64,000 bases of DNA. Source: Candidatus Enterococcus testudinis (GTDB taxonomy: Bacteria; Bacillota; Bacilli; Lactobacillales; Enterococcaceae). How positions within the stretch are numbered: position 1 is the stretch's first letter; each line of letters begins with the position of its first letter. A model generated the notes under the pieces. It was not told the DNA's origin. It did no database searches and was given only the letters and a program-made list of their open reading frames with translations. The position numbers and the translations under genes are program-made. The stretch spans positions 788,799 to 852,798 of the forward strand of contig NZ_NGKU01000001.1 in NCBI RefSeq assembly GCF_002140915.1. The letters are read 5' to 3'. This document shows, piece after piece, positions 42,645 through 51,528 of this stretch.

Positions 42645-44090
42645 ATGCTGAACAAAGAATATTGGCAAACGTTGAACCAAAAACAAACGAATCTAAAGAA
42701 AAAAATCGCTCAAGATCCTTGGCGCTTGGCGTATCATCTTATGCCTGAAACTGGATGGATGAATGACCCCAATGGATTGTGTCAGTTCAACGGGACGATC
42801 CATTTTTATCACCAATATGTGCCGCAAGAAGCTGCTGGTGGACTTGCACCGCACTGGGGTCACAAGACATCGACGGATTTTGTTTCATTCAAAGAGGAAC
42901 CCGTGTTTCTTTCACCAAACCATGCGTATGATCGCGATGGTGTATACTCAGGGTCAGCTTTTGTTGAGAATGATCAAATTCATTTTTTCTATACTGGAAA
43001 TGTCAAACAGCCTGGTGATCATGATTATACCTACAGTGGAAGAGAACAAAATACGGTGCATGTAGTGAGCAACGATGGTTTTTCTATAAACAAACAAGAA
43101 GTCGTGATTCCTCATGCAGCTTATCCCTCCGGGTTTACGGATCATATTCGCGATCCCAAAGTATTTAAACGCGGAGATACGTATTACATGATCTTAGGTG
43201 CACGGACTGTAAATAATGAAGGGAAAATTCTGATTTATGATTCTACCAATTTGTCTGATTGGCATTATCGCGGGATATTTTTTGGTGGAATGGATGACTT
43301 TGGTTATATGTGGGAATGTCCTGATTATTTTCAAATTGACGGACAAGATGTGCTGTTATTTTCGCCACAAGGAATACCTAATCAAAGGGAATCATTCCAA
43401 AATAGATTTCATTCAGGGTATATCATAGGTCAAGTGAATTGGGAAACCTTCACTTTTCATGAAAGTAGTCCCTTTAGAGAATTGGATCATGGATTTGATT
43501 TTTATGCGCCCCAAACGTTTTCAGATGAACAAGAACGTCGGATTTTATGGGGATGGATGGGACTAGGTGATACATTGCCAGAATATAGCAATCCAACTGT
43601 TGCCCGTGGTTGGCAACATGCTGCAACGCTACCACGAGAATTACAGATCTGCGAAGGCAAACTTCTTCAACAACCTATTGCCGAATTGCAACGTTTACGT
43701 GGAAAACAACAACACAAACAGATCCAGTCACCAGCGTGTGAGCAATCATTTCAGACACCAACGTCTGCCTATGAAATGATTATAACGATCAATCAGAATG
43801 AACCGAGATGGCAGATTGAACTATTAGAAGATACTTTGCTCGATTATGATGGTACGACGTTGACCATGTCTCATGGTCCTTCCGGATATGGACGCAAGCA
43901 CCGCAGGGTAAAAATCGATGAATTGAAACATCTGCATATATTTGTAGATCATTCCTCCATTGAAATCTTTTTAAATCATGGGACTGCATGTTTGACTTCA
44001 AGAATATATCCCAAAAAACGGCAATCAGCTATGGGTCTGACGGGTTTCACAGACTGCTCTATCGACTATTGGCCATTAGCAAGTGAATAG
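42645..44090 (+). CDS. scrB: GH32 sucrose-6-phosphate hydrolase
   Basis: 481 residues. The nucleophile Asp is in GWMNDPNGLCQFNG, the transition-state Asp in RDPKVFKRGDTYYM and the acid/base Glu in WECPDYFQIDG, all GH32 hallmarks. A C-terminal sandwich domain follows (HIFVDHSSIEIFLNHGTACLTSRIYP). It cleaves sucrose 6-phosphate delivered by the PTS to glucose 6-phosphate and fructose. AAGGAGG is 9 nt upstream and the PTS stop 27 nt upstream, so they form an operon. Confidence 0.93.
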   Translation: MLNKEYWQTLNQKQTNLKKKIAQDPWRLAYHLMPETGWMNDPNGLCQFNGTIHFYHQYVPQEAAGGLAPHWGHKTSTDFVSFKEEPVFLSPNHAYDRDGVYSGSAFVENDQIHFFYTGNVKQPGDHDYTYSGREQNTVHVVSNDGFSINKQEVVIPHAAYPSGFTDHIRDPKVFKRGDTYYMILGARTVNNEGKILIYDSTNLSDWHYRGIFFGGMDDFGYMWECPDYFQIDGQDVLLFSPQGIPNQRESFQNRFHSGYIIGQVNWETFTFHESSPFRELDHGFDFYAPQTFSDEQERRILWGWMGLGDTLPEYSNPTVARGWQHAATLPRELQICEGKLLQQPIAELQRLRGKQQHKQIQSPACEQSFQTPTSAYEMIITINQNEPRWQIELLEDTLLDYDGTTLTMSHGPSGYGRKHRRVKIDELKHLHIFVDHSSIEIFLNHGTACLTSRIYPKKRQSAMGLTGFTDCSIDYWPLASE

Positions 44091-44100
44091 TGTGAATCTT

Positions 44101-44155
44101 TATAAAAACACAGAGGTGCATCAGACGTTTAGTCTGATGCACCTCTGTGTTTTTG
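44101..44155. terminator. Bidirectional terminator
   Basis: AAAACACAGAGGTGCATCAG / CTGATGCACCTCTGTGTTTT, a 20-plus-bp stem with T-runs on both strands. Its right arm encodes the last residues of the convergent Crp-type gene. Confidence 0.92.
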
Positions 44156-44800
44156 ATCTATATAGTTATTTAGTGCCTCATGATTGATACGATAGCCTTG
44201 ATTCTGCTTTTGAATCAATCCTTGTTCTTTGAACCGTTTCAGTGTGAACGTTAGGTGCCGGTAACTGACGCCTAAAAATTCGGCTGTTTCGGTTATTTTT
44301 TCTTGATAATGATCCTCGACGGATGTTTCCATAAGCAACATGGCGAGGCGCAAGTCTAATGGATATGTTTGCTGCAGCATATAGCTGTCCATTCGCAGCA
44401 ATAGTTTTTCTCCGATTTCTTTGGCTAATGCTTGAACAAAGTAAGGATCTTGCATCAATTGTTGTTTGGCCAATTGTATCGGGATACCGATGCAGCTGGT
44501 TTTGCCTAGGGCAATGACTGTCTTTGGTTGTATCTCAGCCCCAACAAGTGTCAAATCTCCAATCGAATCACCGGGCTGCAAAAAATGGAGCAGTGCACGT
44601 TTTCCATTGGCCTGATCCTTGATGATTTTGGCTTTGCCAGAAAGCAAGAGATAGAAATAAGTCATTGGTACAGCATCTTGCTGGATCGTTTCATTGTTGT
44701 CGAAAGTGAGATAGTCGCTTTTTGCCAATACTTCTGATGCGAGGGGCAAATAGTCGAATTGTTGGAGATCGATGTGGTCATTGTAAGGTCTCTTATCCAT
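44129..44800 (-). CDS. Crp/Fnr-family regulator (YeiL-like)
   Basis: 223 residues. An N-terminal cyclic-nucleotide-binding-like domain (TYFYLLLSGKAKIIKDQANGKRALLHFLQPGDSIGDLTLVGA) precedes a winged HTH (KITETAEFLGVSYRHLTFTLKRFKEQGLIQKQNQGYRI). The cAMP contact Arg and the Fnr cysteine cluster are not seen, so the signal is unknown. AGGAGG precedes the ATG. Divergent from a YczE-type membrane gene; a perfect palindrome between them is a candidate operator. Confidence 0.87.
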   Translation of the reverse strand: MDKRPYNDHIDLQQFDYLPLASEVLAKSDYLTFDNNETIQQDAVPMTYFYLLLSGKAKIIKDQANGKRALLHFLQPGDSIGDLTLVGAEIQPKTVIALGKTSCIGIPIQLAKQQLMQDPYFVQALAKEIGEKLLLRMDSYMLQQTYPLDLRLAMLLMETSVEDHYQEKITETAEFLGVSYRHLTFTLKRFKEQGLIQKQNQGYRINHEALNNYIDQKHRGASD

Positions 44801-44813
44801 TTTATCCTCCTAA

Positions 44814-44831
44814 ATAGGAGATTTCTCCTAT
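44814..44831. promoter_or_regulatory. Perfect 18-bp palindrome between divergent genes
   Basis: ATAGGAGA-TT-TCTCCTAT, immediately upstream of the ribosome site of the Crp-type gene and just downstream of a minus-strand TATACT. Candidate autoregulatory operator. Confidence 0.6.
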
Positions 44832-44887
44832 CGTTTATGATGTAGTATACCACATAATAAGGGCAGAAAAAGAAAGAAGGAAAGACA

Positions 44888-45571
44888 ATGAATACCAAAA
44901 AACTAGCCGCATCGCTTTTGTTTTATAGTTTGAGCGCATTAGGCATCAGTATGACCATTAAGGCCGGTGTAGGTGTCAGTAGTTTCAACGCTTTAAATGT
45001 GACACTGGCTTCAGCATTTATCATCAAAGCCGGGACAGTCACAACAATCATCAATCTATTGTTTTTGTTGCTGTGCTGGATCATAGAAGGCAATCAGGTG
45101 AATGCCCGAGTGAAGCGACAAGAATATCTGGTGATGGGCAGCTCTTTACTGTTTTTTGGTTATTTGATCAATGGCTTTGTTTATACGCTATTTGCACCAG
45201 TTCAATTGACCAGTTACAGTCTGCGTTTGCTCTGTTTTGTTTTAGGCACAACGATATCTGGGATTGGCACAGGACAAGTGCTGCGCTTGCATTTACTCAA
45301 ATTTCCGATTGAACATTTTTGTCAGTTAATCGCGCAAAAAAGTCGTTGGTCCTTCAAACAATTGCGTTATGGGATCGATTTCGTCTGTATCGCTTTGGCT
45401 TTTATTGTAGCAACTGGCTTAGCGTTGCCTCTTGTGATTCGTGAAGGCACGATCATTAGTTTCTTTTTGCTGTCAGGGGCGATCGCTTGGTCCAAAGAAC
45501 GCAACTTGATTGTTATCAAAGGAGGGAGTAAGAAAATACCTGCACAGCGGATTGAGAAAGAAAATCGCTAA
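44888..45571 (+). CDS. YczE/YyaS/YitT-type membrane protein
   Basis: 227 residues with five to six membrane segments. The start LLFYSLSALGISMTIKAGVGVSSFNALNVTLA and the segment LGTTISGIGTGQVLRLHLLKFPIEHFC fit the YczE family, whose function is unknown. AAAGAAGGAAAG lies upstream. It is divergent from the Crp-type regulator and probably controlled by it, an arrangement often seen for YeiL-like regulators. Confidence 0.8.
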   Translation: MNTKKLAASLLFYSLSALGISMTIKAGVGVSSFNALNVTLASAFIIKAGTVTTIINLLFLLLCWIIEGNQVNARVKRQEYLVMGSSLLFFGYLINGFVYTLFAPVQLTSYSLRLLCFVLGTTISGIGTGQVLRLHLLKFPIEHFCQLIAQKSRWSFKQLRYGIDFVCIALAFIVATGLALPLVIREGTIISFFLLSGAIAWSKERNLIVIKGGSKKIPAQRIEKENR

Positions 45572-45662
45572 TTAGAAGGCTTTAGACATGCTAGAAATCC
45601 AATTTTAGGCTACGCTATTAGAAAGGGGTTTGTGACAAACAATTGTTGGGAGGTTTTAGAGG

Positions 45663-46913
45663 ATGAATCAAATGATGCAAGTATTTCAAGAGCGGGTTGC
45701 GCCTAAATTATTGGCAATCAGTGAAAATCGGTTTTTGATGGCAGTGCGAAATGGGGTTGCTGTCACCATGCCTTTGACGATCATTGGCAGTTTGTTTTTG
45801 ATCTTAGCCAATTTACCCTTTAGTGGCTGGAATGATTTTATTGGGGACTTTGGGCTCAAATTAGGTGCCGTCAGCAATTTTACGTTTGGCATTTTGGGCT
45901 TGGTCGCTTGTATTGGGATCGCGTATTATTTAGCGTTGTCCTATGAAATCGATACGATTGGTTCAATCGTTTTGGCGGTGTGTGCATTTTTGCTTTTGCA
46001 GGCGGGAGATGACTGGGGGCTTGATGTCTCTTCATTAGGTGCTACGGGTTTATTCACTGGCATCGTAACTGCTATTTTGACTGTCTTGATTCATCGCTTT
46101 TTTCTCAAACATCGCTTGGTGATTCGGATGCCAGCGGGGGTCCCGCCAGCTGTTGCCAAAAGCTTCGAGACATTGATTCCAGGGGCTGTGATTATTACCG
46201 GTGCTTGGGTGATCCGGGTTTTATTTGCCTTTCATGTCAACCAATTTGTCCAATTGTTATTTTCACCGCTGGCTGTCGGCTTGAATACATTGCCCGGTAT
46301 GCTGCTGTATACGTTCTTGATTTTATTGTTATGGTGTTTGGGGATTCATGGCAGTAATGTGATGGGCAGTATTGGTGATCCTATTTTCTTGGCTTTGTTA
46401 GCGGCAAATACCGAAGCCTATACCGCAGGAGAACCGTTGCCGAATATCTTCGCCGGCGGCTTTTATATCATGTTTTTGTGTTATGGCGGAACTGGGTCGA
46501 CGATGGGCTTGATCATAAATATGTTGTTTTCTAAGAAAAAAGCGTACCGCTCTCTAGGAAAAATGGCATTGCCCTCAGCGATATTCTGTATCAATGAACC
46601 GATTATTTTTGGCTTTCCAATTGTGATGAATCCAATCATGATGATTCCATTCATTTTGACGCCACTGGTTTTATGTACCGGCACATATCTGCTGTCTGTC
46701 ACCAATATCATTGGACGAATCATGTTCAATCCACCTTGGACGACCCCGCCAATCATCAATACCTACTTAGCAACTGGCGGCAATCTGCCAGCTGTGATTT
46801 GGAGTGTGGTTTCTTTAGGCATCAGTGTCGCTATTTATTATCCTTTCTTCAAAATCAGTGAACGCCAGCTGCAAGAAGAAAGCAGCGAACATACAGCATC
46901 GTTGGCTGAGTAG
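45663..46913 (+). CDS. PTS EIIC component, lactose/cellobiose family (orphan)
   Basis: 416 residues, about ten membrane segments. LAISENRFLMAVRNGVAVTMPLTIIGSLFLILANLPF is the family start; VIRMPAGVPPAVAKSFETLIPG, WCLGIHGSNVMGSIGDPIF and FCINEPIIFGFPIVMNP are core motifs with the substrate-site Glu. No EIIA, EIIB or glycosidase gene is adjacent, so partners must come from elsewhere. The substrate is probably a beta-glucoside. The ribosome site GGGAGG is a little far (about 10 nt). Confidence 0.9.
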   Translation: MNQMMQVFQERVAPKLLAISENRFLMAVRNGVAVTMPLTIIGSLFLILANLPFSGWNDFIGDFGLKLGAVSNFTFGILGLVACIGIAYYLALSYEIDTIGSIVLAVCAFLLLQAGDDWGLDVSSLGATGLFTGIVTAILTVLIHRFFLKHRLVIRMPAGVPPAVAKSFETLIPGAVIITGAWVIRVLFAFHVNQFVQLLFSPLAVGLNTLPGMLLYTFLILLLWCLGIHGSNVMGSIGDPIFLALLAANTEAYTAGEPLPNIFAGGFYIMFLCYGGTGSTMGLIINMLFSKKKAYRSLGKMALPSAIFCINEPIIFGFPIVMNPIMMIPFILTPLVLCTGTYLLSVTNIIGRIMFNPPWTTPPIINTYLATGGNLPAVIWSVVSLGISVAIYYPFFKISERQLQEESSEHTASLAE

Positions 46914-47031
46914 AAATCGAGTATTACTAAGATGTGTAGGGTGATTCAAGGGAATTCTATTGGTTATTGACAGTGGCAATTATTTTTCAGTTTAGTACAA
47001 TGATAGTATAGTCAAAAGAACGAAGGAATGA

Positions 47032-47163
47032 ATGATGGTGCAATCTATCATCACATTTCGTATTCCGGATGATGAAAAAGAAATGGTGCTTTAGTATGCT
47101 AAAGAAAATGATGAAGTAGGTATTTCTCAAATGGATATGGAGAACCTGTTAGATGAGCTATAA
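47032..47163 (+). pseudogene. Degraded antitoxin-like remnant (RelB/DinJ type)
   Basis: AAGGA and ATG precede MMVQSIITFRIPDDEKEMVL, then TAG (47092-47094), then YAKENDEVGISQMDMENLLDEL and TAA (47161-47163) in the same frame. The start SIITFRIPDDEKEM is like the N-terminal DNA-binding strand of ribbon-helix-helix antitoxins, though the continuation fits only loosely. No toxin gene is visible downstream. It seems to be a relic of a toxin-antitoxin module. Confidence 0.5.
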
Positions 47164-47221
47164 GGTGATTTAAGTGTCCGAAGTTCAAACAAAAAGTTAT
47201 GTGATGATCCATTCTTTCGCA

Positions 47222-47262
47222 TCAAAAAAGACAAAGCACGTGGTATCGTCCTTTGTCTTACA
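47222..47262 (-). terminator. Terminator of the binding-protein operon
   Basis: Minus-strand AAGACAAAG / CTTTGTCTT followed by TTTTTG. A second, weaker hairpin lies closer to the stop. Confidence 0.7.
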
Positions 47263-47291
47263 CTAAAAAGTCGTTGGTTGCAGCGGCTTTT

Positions 47292-48266
47292 TTATTTATC
47301 TGTCAGAAAGTCAACGTTGACCAATTCATCGTAGGTATAACTTTGATCGATTTGACCTTTGTCTTTGGTCCAAGCGATGATATCCGCGAATTGATCTTGG
47401 GGTACTGCTTGGGCATAAGGATAGGTATCCGTTTGACTATCCAGATAGGTGCTCATGGCATCAGGGAATTGATAATCAGCAAGGATATCGGCATAGTCTT
47501 TGGCACTATGGTCATTCATATAGTCGATTGCTTGGTTGTAAGCAGTATAAAATGCTTGGATATCTTGGGGGCGATCATTGACGATATCCGTCATAAATTG
47601 TAACGTCCCACCTTTGATACCCGCTTCTTTTGAACTGCCTAAGACGATTGCCCCTTGTGCTGCCAGCATACTCGCTTGCGGTTCTGTATAAACAGCGCCG
47701 TCGACTTGATCACTCAATAACGCTTCTGACCGTGCGGAAAATGAAGCGATATCTACGATTTCATAAGAGAAATTTTCTTCCTCCGCAAATTGATCCATGA
47801 TATATTCTAGGATAAAGTTCGGAACCAATGTTACTTTTTTATCGGCTAAGCCACTGATGTCGGTGATTCCTGAATTGGGTGAAGCCAAAATTTTGAAATC
47901 TTCCAGAATATCAGAAGTAACGGTCATATCGATACCGTTTTGTTTGAACGTTGCTTCAGTCATGACATCGCTGATAGTTCCTTGTAATTCTCCTGCTTGA
48001 ATCGCCACATTGCGGTCATTCGGGGAAGTAAAAGATTTGATTGCAACATTCAATCCTTGGTCTGAAAAATAGCCTTCTTCTTGTGCCAAAATAATCGGAA
48101 TCGCGGACTCCGCTGGCAAGATACCAATCGTCAAGGGTTCATCAGTCACGGCCGCTGTTGTAGTTGAATCAGTGCTAGATGAAGTGCTAGTTTCCCCATT
48201 GTTCCCGCAAGCCGTCATCCCCAAGGCAGCGAAAGTCAACAAACTCATTAAAAACCATTTTTTCAT
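47292..48266 (-). CDS. NitT/TauT-type ABC transporter substrate-binding lipoprotein
   Basis: 324 residues; the signal peptide ends in LGMTAC, a lipobox. The body follows the SsuA/ThiY-like pattern: TIGILPAESAIPIILAQEEGYFSDQGLNVAIKSFTSPNDRNVAIQAGELQGTISDVMTEA, then VTLVPNFILEYIMDQF. The ligand is likely a sulfonate, thiamine precursor or related small molecule. GAGGAG is upstream of the ATG. It is downstream of a deacetylase gene, and the ATPase and permease lie divergently at 49110-50551. Confidence 0.88.
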   Translation of the reverse strand: MKKWFLMSLLTFAALGMTACGNNGETSTSSSTDSTTTAAVTDEPLTIGILPAESAIPIILAQEEGYFSDQGLNVAIKSFTSPNDRNVAIQAGELQGTISDVMTEATFKQNGIDMTVTSDILEDFKILASPNSGITDISGLADKKVTLVPNFILEYIMDQFAEEENFSYEIVDIASFSARSEALLSDQVDGAVYTEPQASMLAAQGAIVLGSSKEAGIKGGTLQFMTDIVNDRPQDIQAFYTAYNQAIDYMNDHSAKDYADILADYQFPDAMSTYLDSQTDTYPYAQAVPQDQFADIIAWTKDKGQIDQSYTYDELVNVDFLTDK

Positions 48267-48276
48267 TTTTTTCTCC

Positions 48277-49014
48277 TCATTTCGTAAATAACTCTTTAAA
48301 TGCCGTGATGGGCATATTGAAAGGAATCACATCTCGATGCAATTCTAGTGGTGCAGTATTTGTCGTATTGACCCCAGGTTTTGTGGTAAAAGCCAATTTG
48401 AAGCCACCATCAGTTAGCGTAGCCATAGTTGCCTCGTCGTAGAAACCAAAGGGATAGGCGAAGACGTCTTTGATGGCAACGAATTGATTGCAAAGACGCA
48501 GATCAGCAGCAAAATCAGCGGCTGTTTCCCACATCGAACGACCTTTGGACCCTTTTCGTTCATGAAAATGGTGGGTATGATTGGCATATTCAAAAACATC
48601 TGTCATTGTCAATAATTCAGATGCACTTAAAGTCCGCGAATGATTGGGATCATAGGAATAGAGCGTATCGAACAGCCAACCTGTGACGACAAACACACTG
48701 GCTTTGAAGCCGAATTCTTTTAAAAGTGGATAGGCATACTCTTTCAATGATTGGTAGCAATCATCGAAGGTCAGTAACACTGATTTTTCAGGCAACGGTT
48801 GTTGAGCCAAAAGATACCCTTTCACTTCAGCCAGAGTCAGGGTGTGATAATTTTCTGCTTTCAAAAAGGCCAATTGTTGTTTAAAATGAGTTGTACTATT
48901 GAATAAGGGCAATGGCATCGCATCTTGATAACCGTCTGCGACTAAGATCGGTCTTGTTTGGTCAAGCAGCTCTTGTTCAGGGCGTATTTCGTGAAATACG
49001 AGAGTCCGAAACAT
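48277..49014 (-). CDS. Polysaccharide deacetylase family protein (NodB fold)
   Basis: 245 residues without a signal peptide. The metal/catalytic motifs are SVLLTFDDCYQSLKEYAYPLLKEFGFKASVFVVTGWLF (TFDD) and YANHTHHFHERKG (H-x3-H), with DVFAYPFGFYDEATM further on. It removes acyl groups from amides of sugars or similar compounds. Cytosolic location and linkage to an ABC importer suggest it may act on the imported ligand rather than the wall. ATG 49014 has AAGGAAGG upstream. Confidence 0.87.
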   Translation of the reverse strand: MFRTLVFHEIRPEQELLDQTRPILVADGYQDAMPLPLFNSTTHFKQQLAFLKAENYHTLTLAEVKGYLLAQQPLPEKSVLLTFDDCYQSLKEYAYPLLKEFGFKASVFVVTGWLFDTLYSYDPNHSRTLSASELLTMTDVFEYANHTHHFHERKGSKGRSMWETAADFAADLRLCNQFVAIKDVFAYPFGFYDEATMATLTDGGFKLAFTTKPGVNTTNTAPLELHRDVIPFNMPITAFKELFTK

Positions 49015-49109
49015 ACAAATCCTTCCTTTCTTGTTCTTGAAACAAAACATAGTATAGCACGAAATGTGAAATGTAACACAAATAATTTTTAATAGAAAGA
49101 AGGCTTTTT

Positions 49110-49823
49110 GTGGCTGTTATATTTGATTCTGTCACTTTTTCTTATCATTCAACGCTTATTTTCAAGGATCTATCGCTCGTATTTGAACAAGGACGTTCTT
49201 ATGCTTTGTTGGGCAAATCTGGCATCGGCAAAAGTACGTTGCTCACTTTGATCAAAGGCAATCAGCTGCCGCAAGCAGGTACGATCCGCTATACTGCACC
49301 ATCGGTGATTGAGTTGGTGTTTCAAGAGTACCGCTTGTTCCCATGGCAAACGGTGTATCAAGCAGTAGAAATGCCATTAAAAATCCAAAAAGTCAACAAA
49401 GCACAGCGTCAAAAAAGGGTGATGGAGTGTTTATCCACATTGTCACTTACGTCGGTCAAAAATCACTATCCCCGCCAATTGAGCGGTGGTCAGAAACAGC
49501 GGGTGGCGATGGCAAGAGGATTGATCACAGCGCCTGATTTTCTTTTATTGGATGAGCCGACTTCTTCACTGGATCAAGAAACCAAAGAACAGGCGCAAGA
49601 TTTGATTTATCAAGCGCATCAACACAATCAAAACGGCTTGATCTTTGTGACCCATGATGCGGAAGAAGCGGCTTGCTTGGGTCAAACGATTTTGTTGATG
49701 ACAAGTAAGGGAGTGGAGGTCATTGACAGTCCTTTGGATTTTTCCAAACAGCGTCGAGATACGCCTGCATTTGATCGGTTCGCTCTTATGTTGAAGCAAA
49801 GGCTAAGAGGAGGTGCCCAATGA
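49110..49823 (+). CDS. NitT/TauT-type ABC transporter ATPase
   Basis: 237 residues, GTG start. Walker A is LLGKSGIGKSTLLTLIKG, Q-loop VFQEYRLFPWQTV, signature LSGGQKQRVAMARG, Walker B FLLLDEPTSSLD and H-loop FVTHDAEEA. It powers the importer whose permease follows with an ATGA overlap. The binding protein is on the divergent strand. Confidence 0.92.
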   Translation: MAVIFDSVTFSYHSTLIFKDLSLVFEQGRSYALLGKSGIGKSTLLTLIKGNQLPQAGTIRYTAPSVIELVFQEYRLFPWQTVYQAVEMPLKIQKVNKAQRQKRVMECLSTLSLTSVKNHYPRQLSGGQKQRVAMARGLITAPDFLLLDEPTSSLDQETKEQAQDLIYQAHQHNQNGLIFVTHDAEEAACLGQTILLMTSKGVEVIDSPLDFSKQRRDTPAFDRFALMLKQRLRGGAQ

Positions 49824-50551
49824 CCACAGGACGGAAATTTTTGTGGGGCTTACTCAGTTTTGTATGCTGTTGGTGGGGGCTGAGTTGGCTGACGAATAAT
49901 CGTTCCTTGCCAAACCCGTGGGAAACGGCAGCGCGTTTCTGGGCCTTGCGGGAGGTCATCTTTCTGCATGCCGGTGCGAGTTTATTCCGTGTCTTAACTG
50001 CCTTATTGCTGGCACTGATGGTTGGGATTCCACTGGGCATCTATTTGGGACGCTCGTCTATTGGCGGGAGATTGTTTGGTCCGCTGCTTTATTTTTTGTA
50101 CCCCATTCCTAAAGTGGCTTTTCTGCCGATCTTTATGCTTTTCTTTGGTTTGGGCAATCAATCAAAAGTGCTGTTGATTTTTTCTGTGATCGTCATCCAA
50201 GTGATTGTTTCGATTCGCGATGCAGTCAATGAGATTCCGGTAATCTATGAAGAAGTATTGAGCAATTATACTGCCAAATGGCGGCATCGCCTATATTATG
50301 TGATTTGGCCCGCATTACTGCCGGCGTTATTTGCCAGTTTGCGAGTCAGTATTGGTATTTCTTTGGCTTCACTGTTTTTTGCTGAAAACTATAATACTGT
50401 CTATGGTGTTGGCTATCTGATTTTAAGTGCCTGGGCCAAAATGGATTATCGCCAAATGATGGTGGGGATCGTGATGATCGCCCTGATAGGCTATGGCTTG
50501 TTTGCTGTGATCGATTGGCTGGAGCAGAAGGCTTGTCAGGGGAGAAAATGA
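49820..50551 (+). CDS. NitT/TauT-type ABC transporter permease
   Basis: 243 residues, six membrane segments (SsuC/ThiX/TauC type). Segments GASLFRVLTALLLALMVGIPLGIYLGRS, PIPKVAFLPIFMLFFGLGNQSK and the coupling loop YEEVLSNYTAKWRHRLYYVIWPALLPALFASLRVSIGISLASLFFAENY match the family. It overlaps the ATPase gene by 4 nt and has AGGAGG upstream. Confidence 0.92.
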   Translation: MTTGRKFLWGLLSFVCCWWGLSWLTNNRSLPNPWETAARFWALREVIFLHAGASLFRVLTALLLALMVGIPLGIYLGRSSIGGRLFGPLLYFLYPIPKVAFLPIFMLFFGLGNQSKVLLIFSVIVIQVIVSIRDAVNEIPVIYEEVLSNYTAKWRHRLYYVIWPALLPALFASLRVSIGISLASLFFAENYNTVYGVGYLILSAWAKMDYRQMMVGIVMIALIGYGLFAVIDWLEQKACQGRK

Positions 50552-50672
50552 GTAGGACTTAATGAGTTTCTATTTACCTGACCTTATTTTTTCGAAGAGA
50601 AAAAGCTTGTTTTAATCAATTAGATACGTAAAAATAGACTAGGTAGTGTTTAATTTTGAGTGGGGGAAAGAT

Positions 50673-51449
50673 ATGACAGGTTTCATCTATTTTATCGTGA
50701 TTATCATAGCCAATACACTGGGCACTGTATCCGGAATGGGTGGCGGGGTTTTGATCAAACCCGTTTTAGACTTGGTTGGCGCCCATTCAGTTGCTGCCAT
50801 TTCTTTTTACTCAGCAACAGCTGTGTTAACGATGTCCCTCGTTTCTACAGTTAGACAATTAAAGTCTGGTCAAAAATTAGAGTGGCAAGTCGTTATGGGG
50901 GTTTCGATTGGGGCAATCGTTGGTGGTTTCATCGGAAATACAGTATTTGATTTCTTGCTGAATGTTTTTAAAAATGATGATATGGTTCAAATGATCCAAA
51001 TCATCTTGACCATTGTCATGTTGCTTTTTGCATTCTTTTATACAAGGTATCAGTGGCGAGGGTTTCATTTAAAACATGTATTATGGTATCTGTTATGTGG
51101 CTTGATTCTTGGTTTTTTAGCCAGTTTATTAGGGATCGGTGGCGGCCCAATCAATGTTTCTTTGTTGATGCTTCTTTTTGGCATACCGATCAAAGAAGCA
51201 ACGGTCTATTCGATTTGTACCATTTTCTTTTCGCAATTGGCAAAAATAGGATCAATGGCTATAGGAACAGGCTTTAACCAATTCGATTTATCGATGCTTG
51301 GGTTTATCATTCCAGCAGCCATTATAGGTGGTCTTTTAGGTGCCAAGGCTAGCCAATTGCTTTCTCCTGAAAGAGTGACTGTCGTTTTTCAGTTCGTTAT
51401 TTTTCTTGTATTGTTGATCAATATTTATAATGGCTTTCAATTGTTATAA
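50673..51449 (+). CDS. TauE/SafE (TSUP) family sulfur-anion transporter
   Basis: 258 residues, about eight membrane segments. The two conserved family repeats are NTLGTVSGMGGGVLIKPVLDLVGAHSVAAISFYSATAVLTMSLVST and LGFLASLLGIGGGPINVSLLMLLFGIPIKEATVYSI. Members export sulfite, sulfoacetate or similar organosulfur anions. Lying next to a TauABC/SsuABC-like importer, a link to sulfonate metabolism is possible but no desulfonating enzyme is present. ATG 50673 has GGGGGAAAG upstream. Confidence 0.87.
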   Translation: MTGFIYFIVIIIANTLGTVSGMGGGVLIKPVLDLVGAHSVAAISFYSATAVLTMSLVSTVRQLKSGQKLEWQVVMGVSIGAIVGGFIGNTVFDFLLNVFKNDDMVQMIQIILTIVMLLFAFFYTRYQWRGFHLKHVLWYLLCGLILGFLASLLGIGGGPINVSLLMLLFGIPIKEATVYSICTIFFSQLAKIGSMAIGTGFNQFDLSMLGFIIPAAIIGGLLGAKASQLLSPERVTVVFQFVIFLVLLINIYNGFQLL

Positions 51450-51466
51450 ATGAATTGGCTCAAAAA

Positions 51467-51528
51467 ATAGGCACACTTTACAGAAACCATCTGAAAATGG
51501 ATCTCGTAAAGCGTGTCTTTTTTTATTT
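51467..51528. terminator. Bidirectional terminator
   Basis: GCACACTTTAC / GTAAAGCGTGT arms around a long loop, with T-run on the plus strand; between convergent genes. Confidence 0.8.

Larger units (their letters stand above)
46914..47291. other. Gap with a decayed antitoxin and a minus-strand terminator
   Basis: After the EIIC stop there is no intact gene. The gap holds a RelB/DinJ-like remnant (47032-47163), listed separately, and the terminator of the minus-strand binding-protein gene. Confidence 0.6.
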
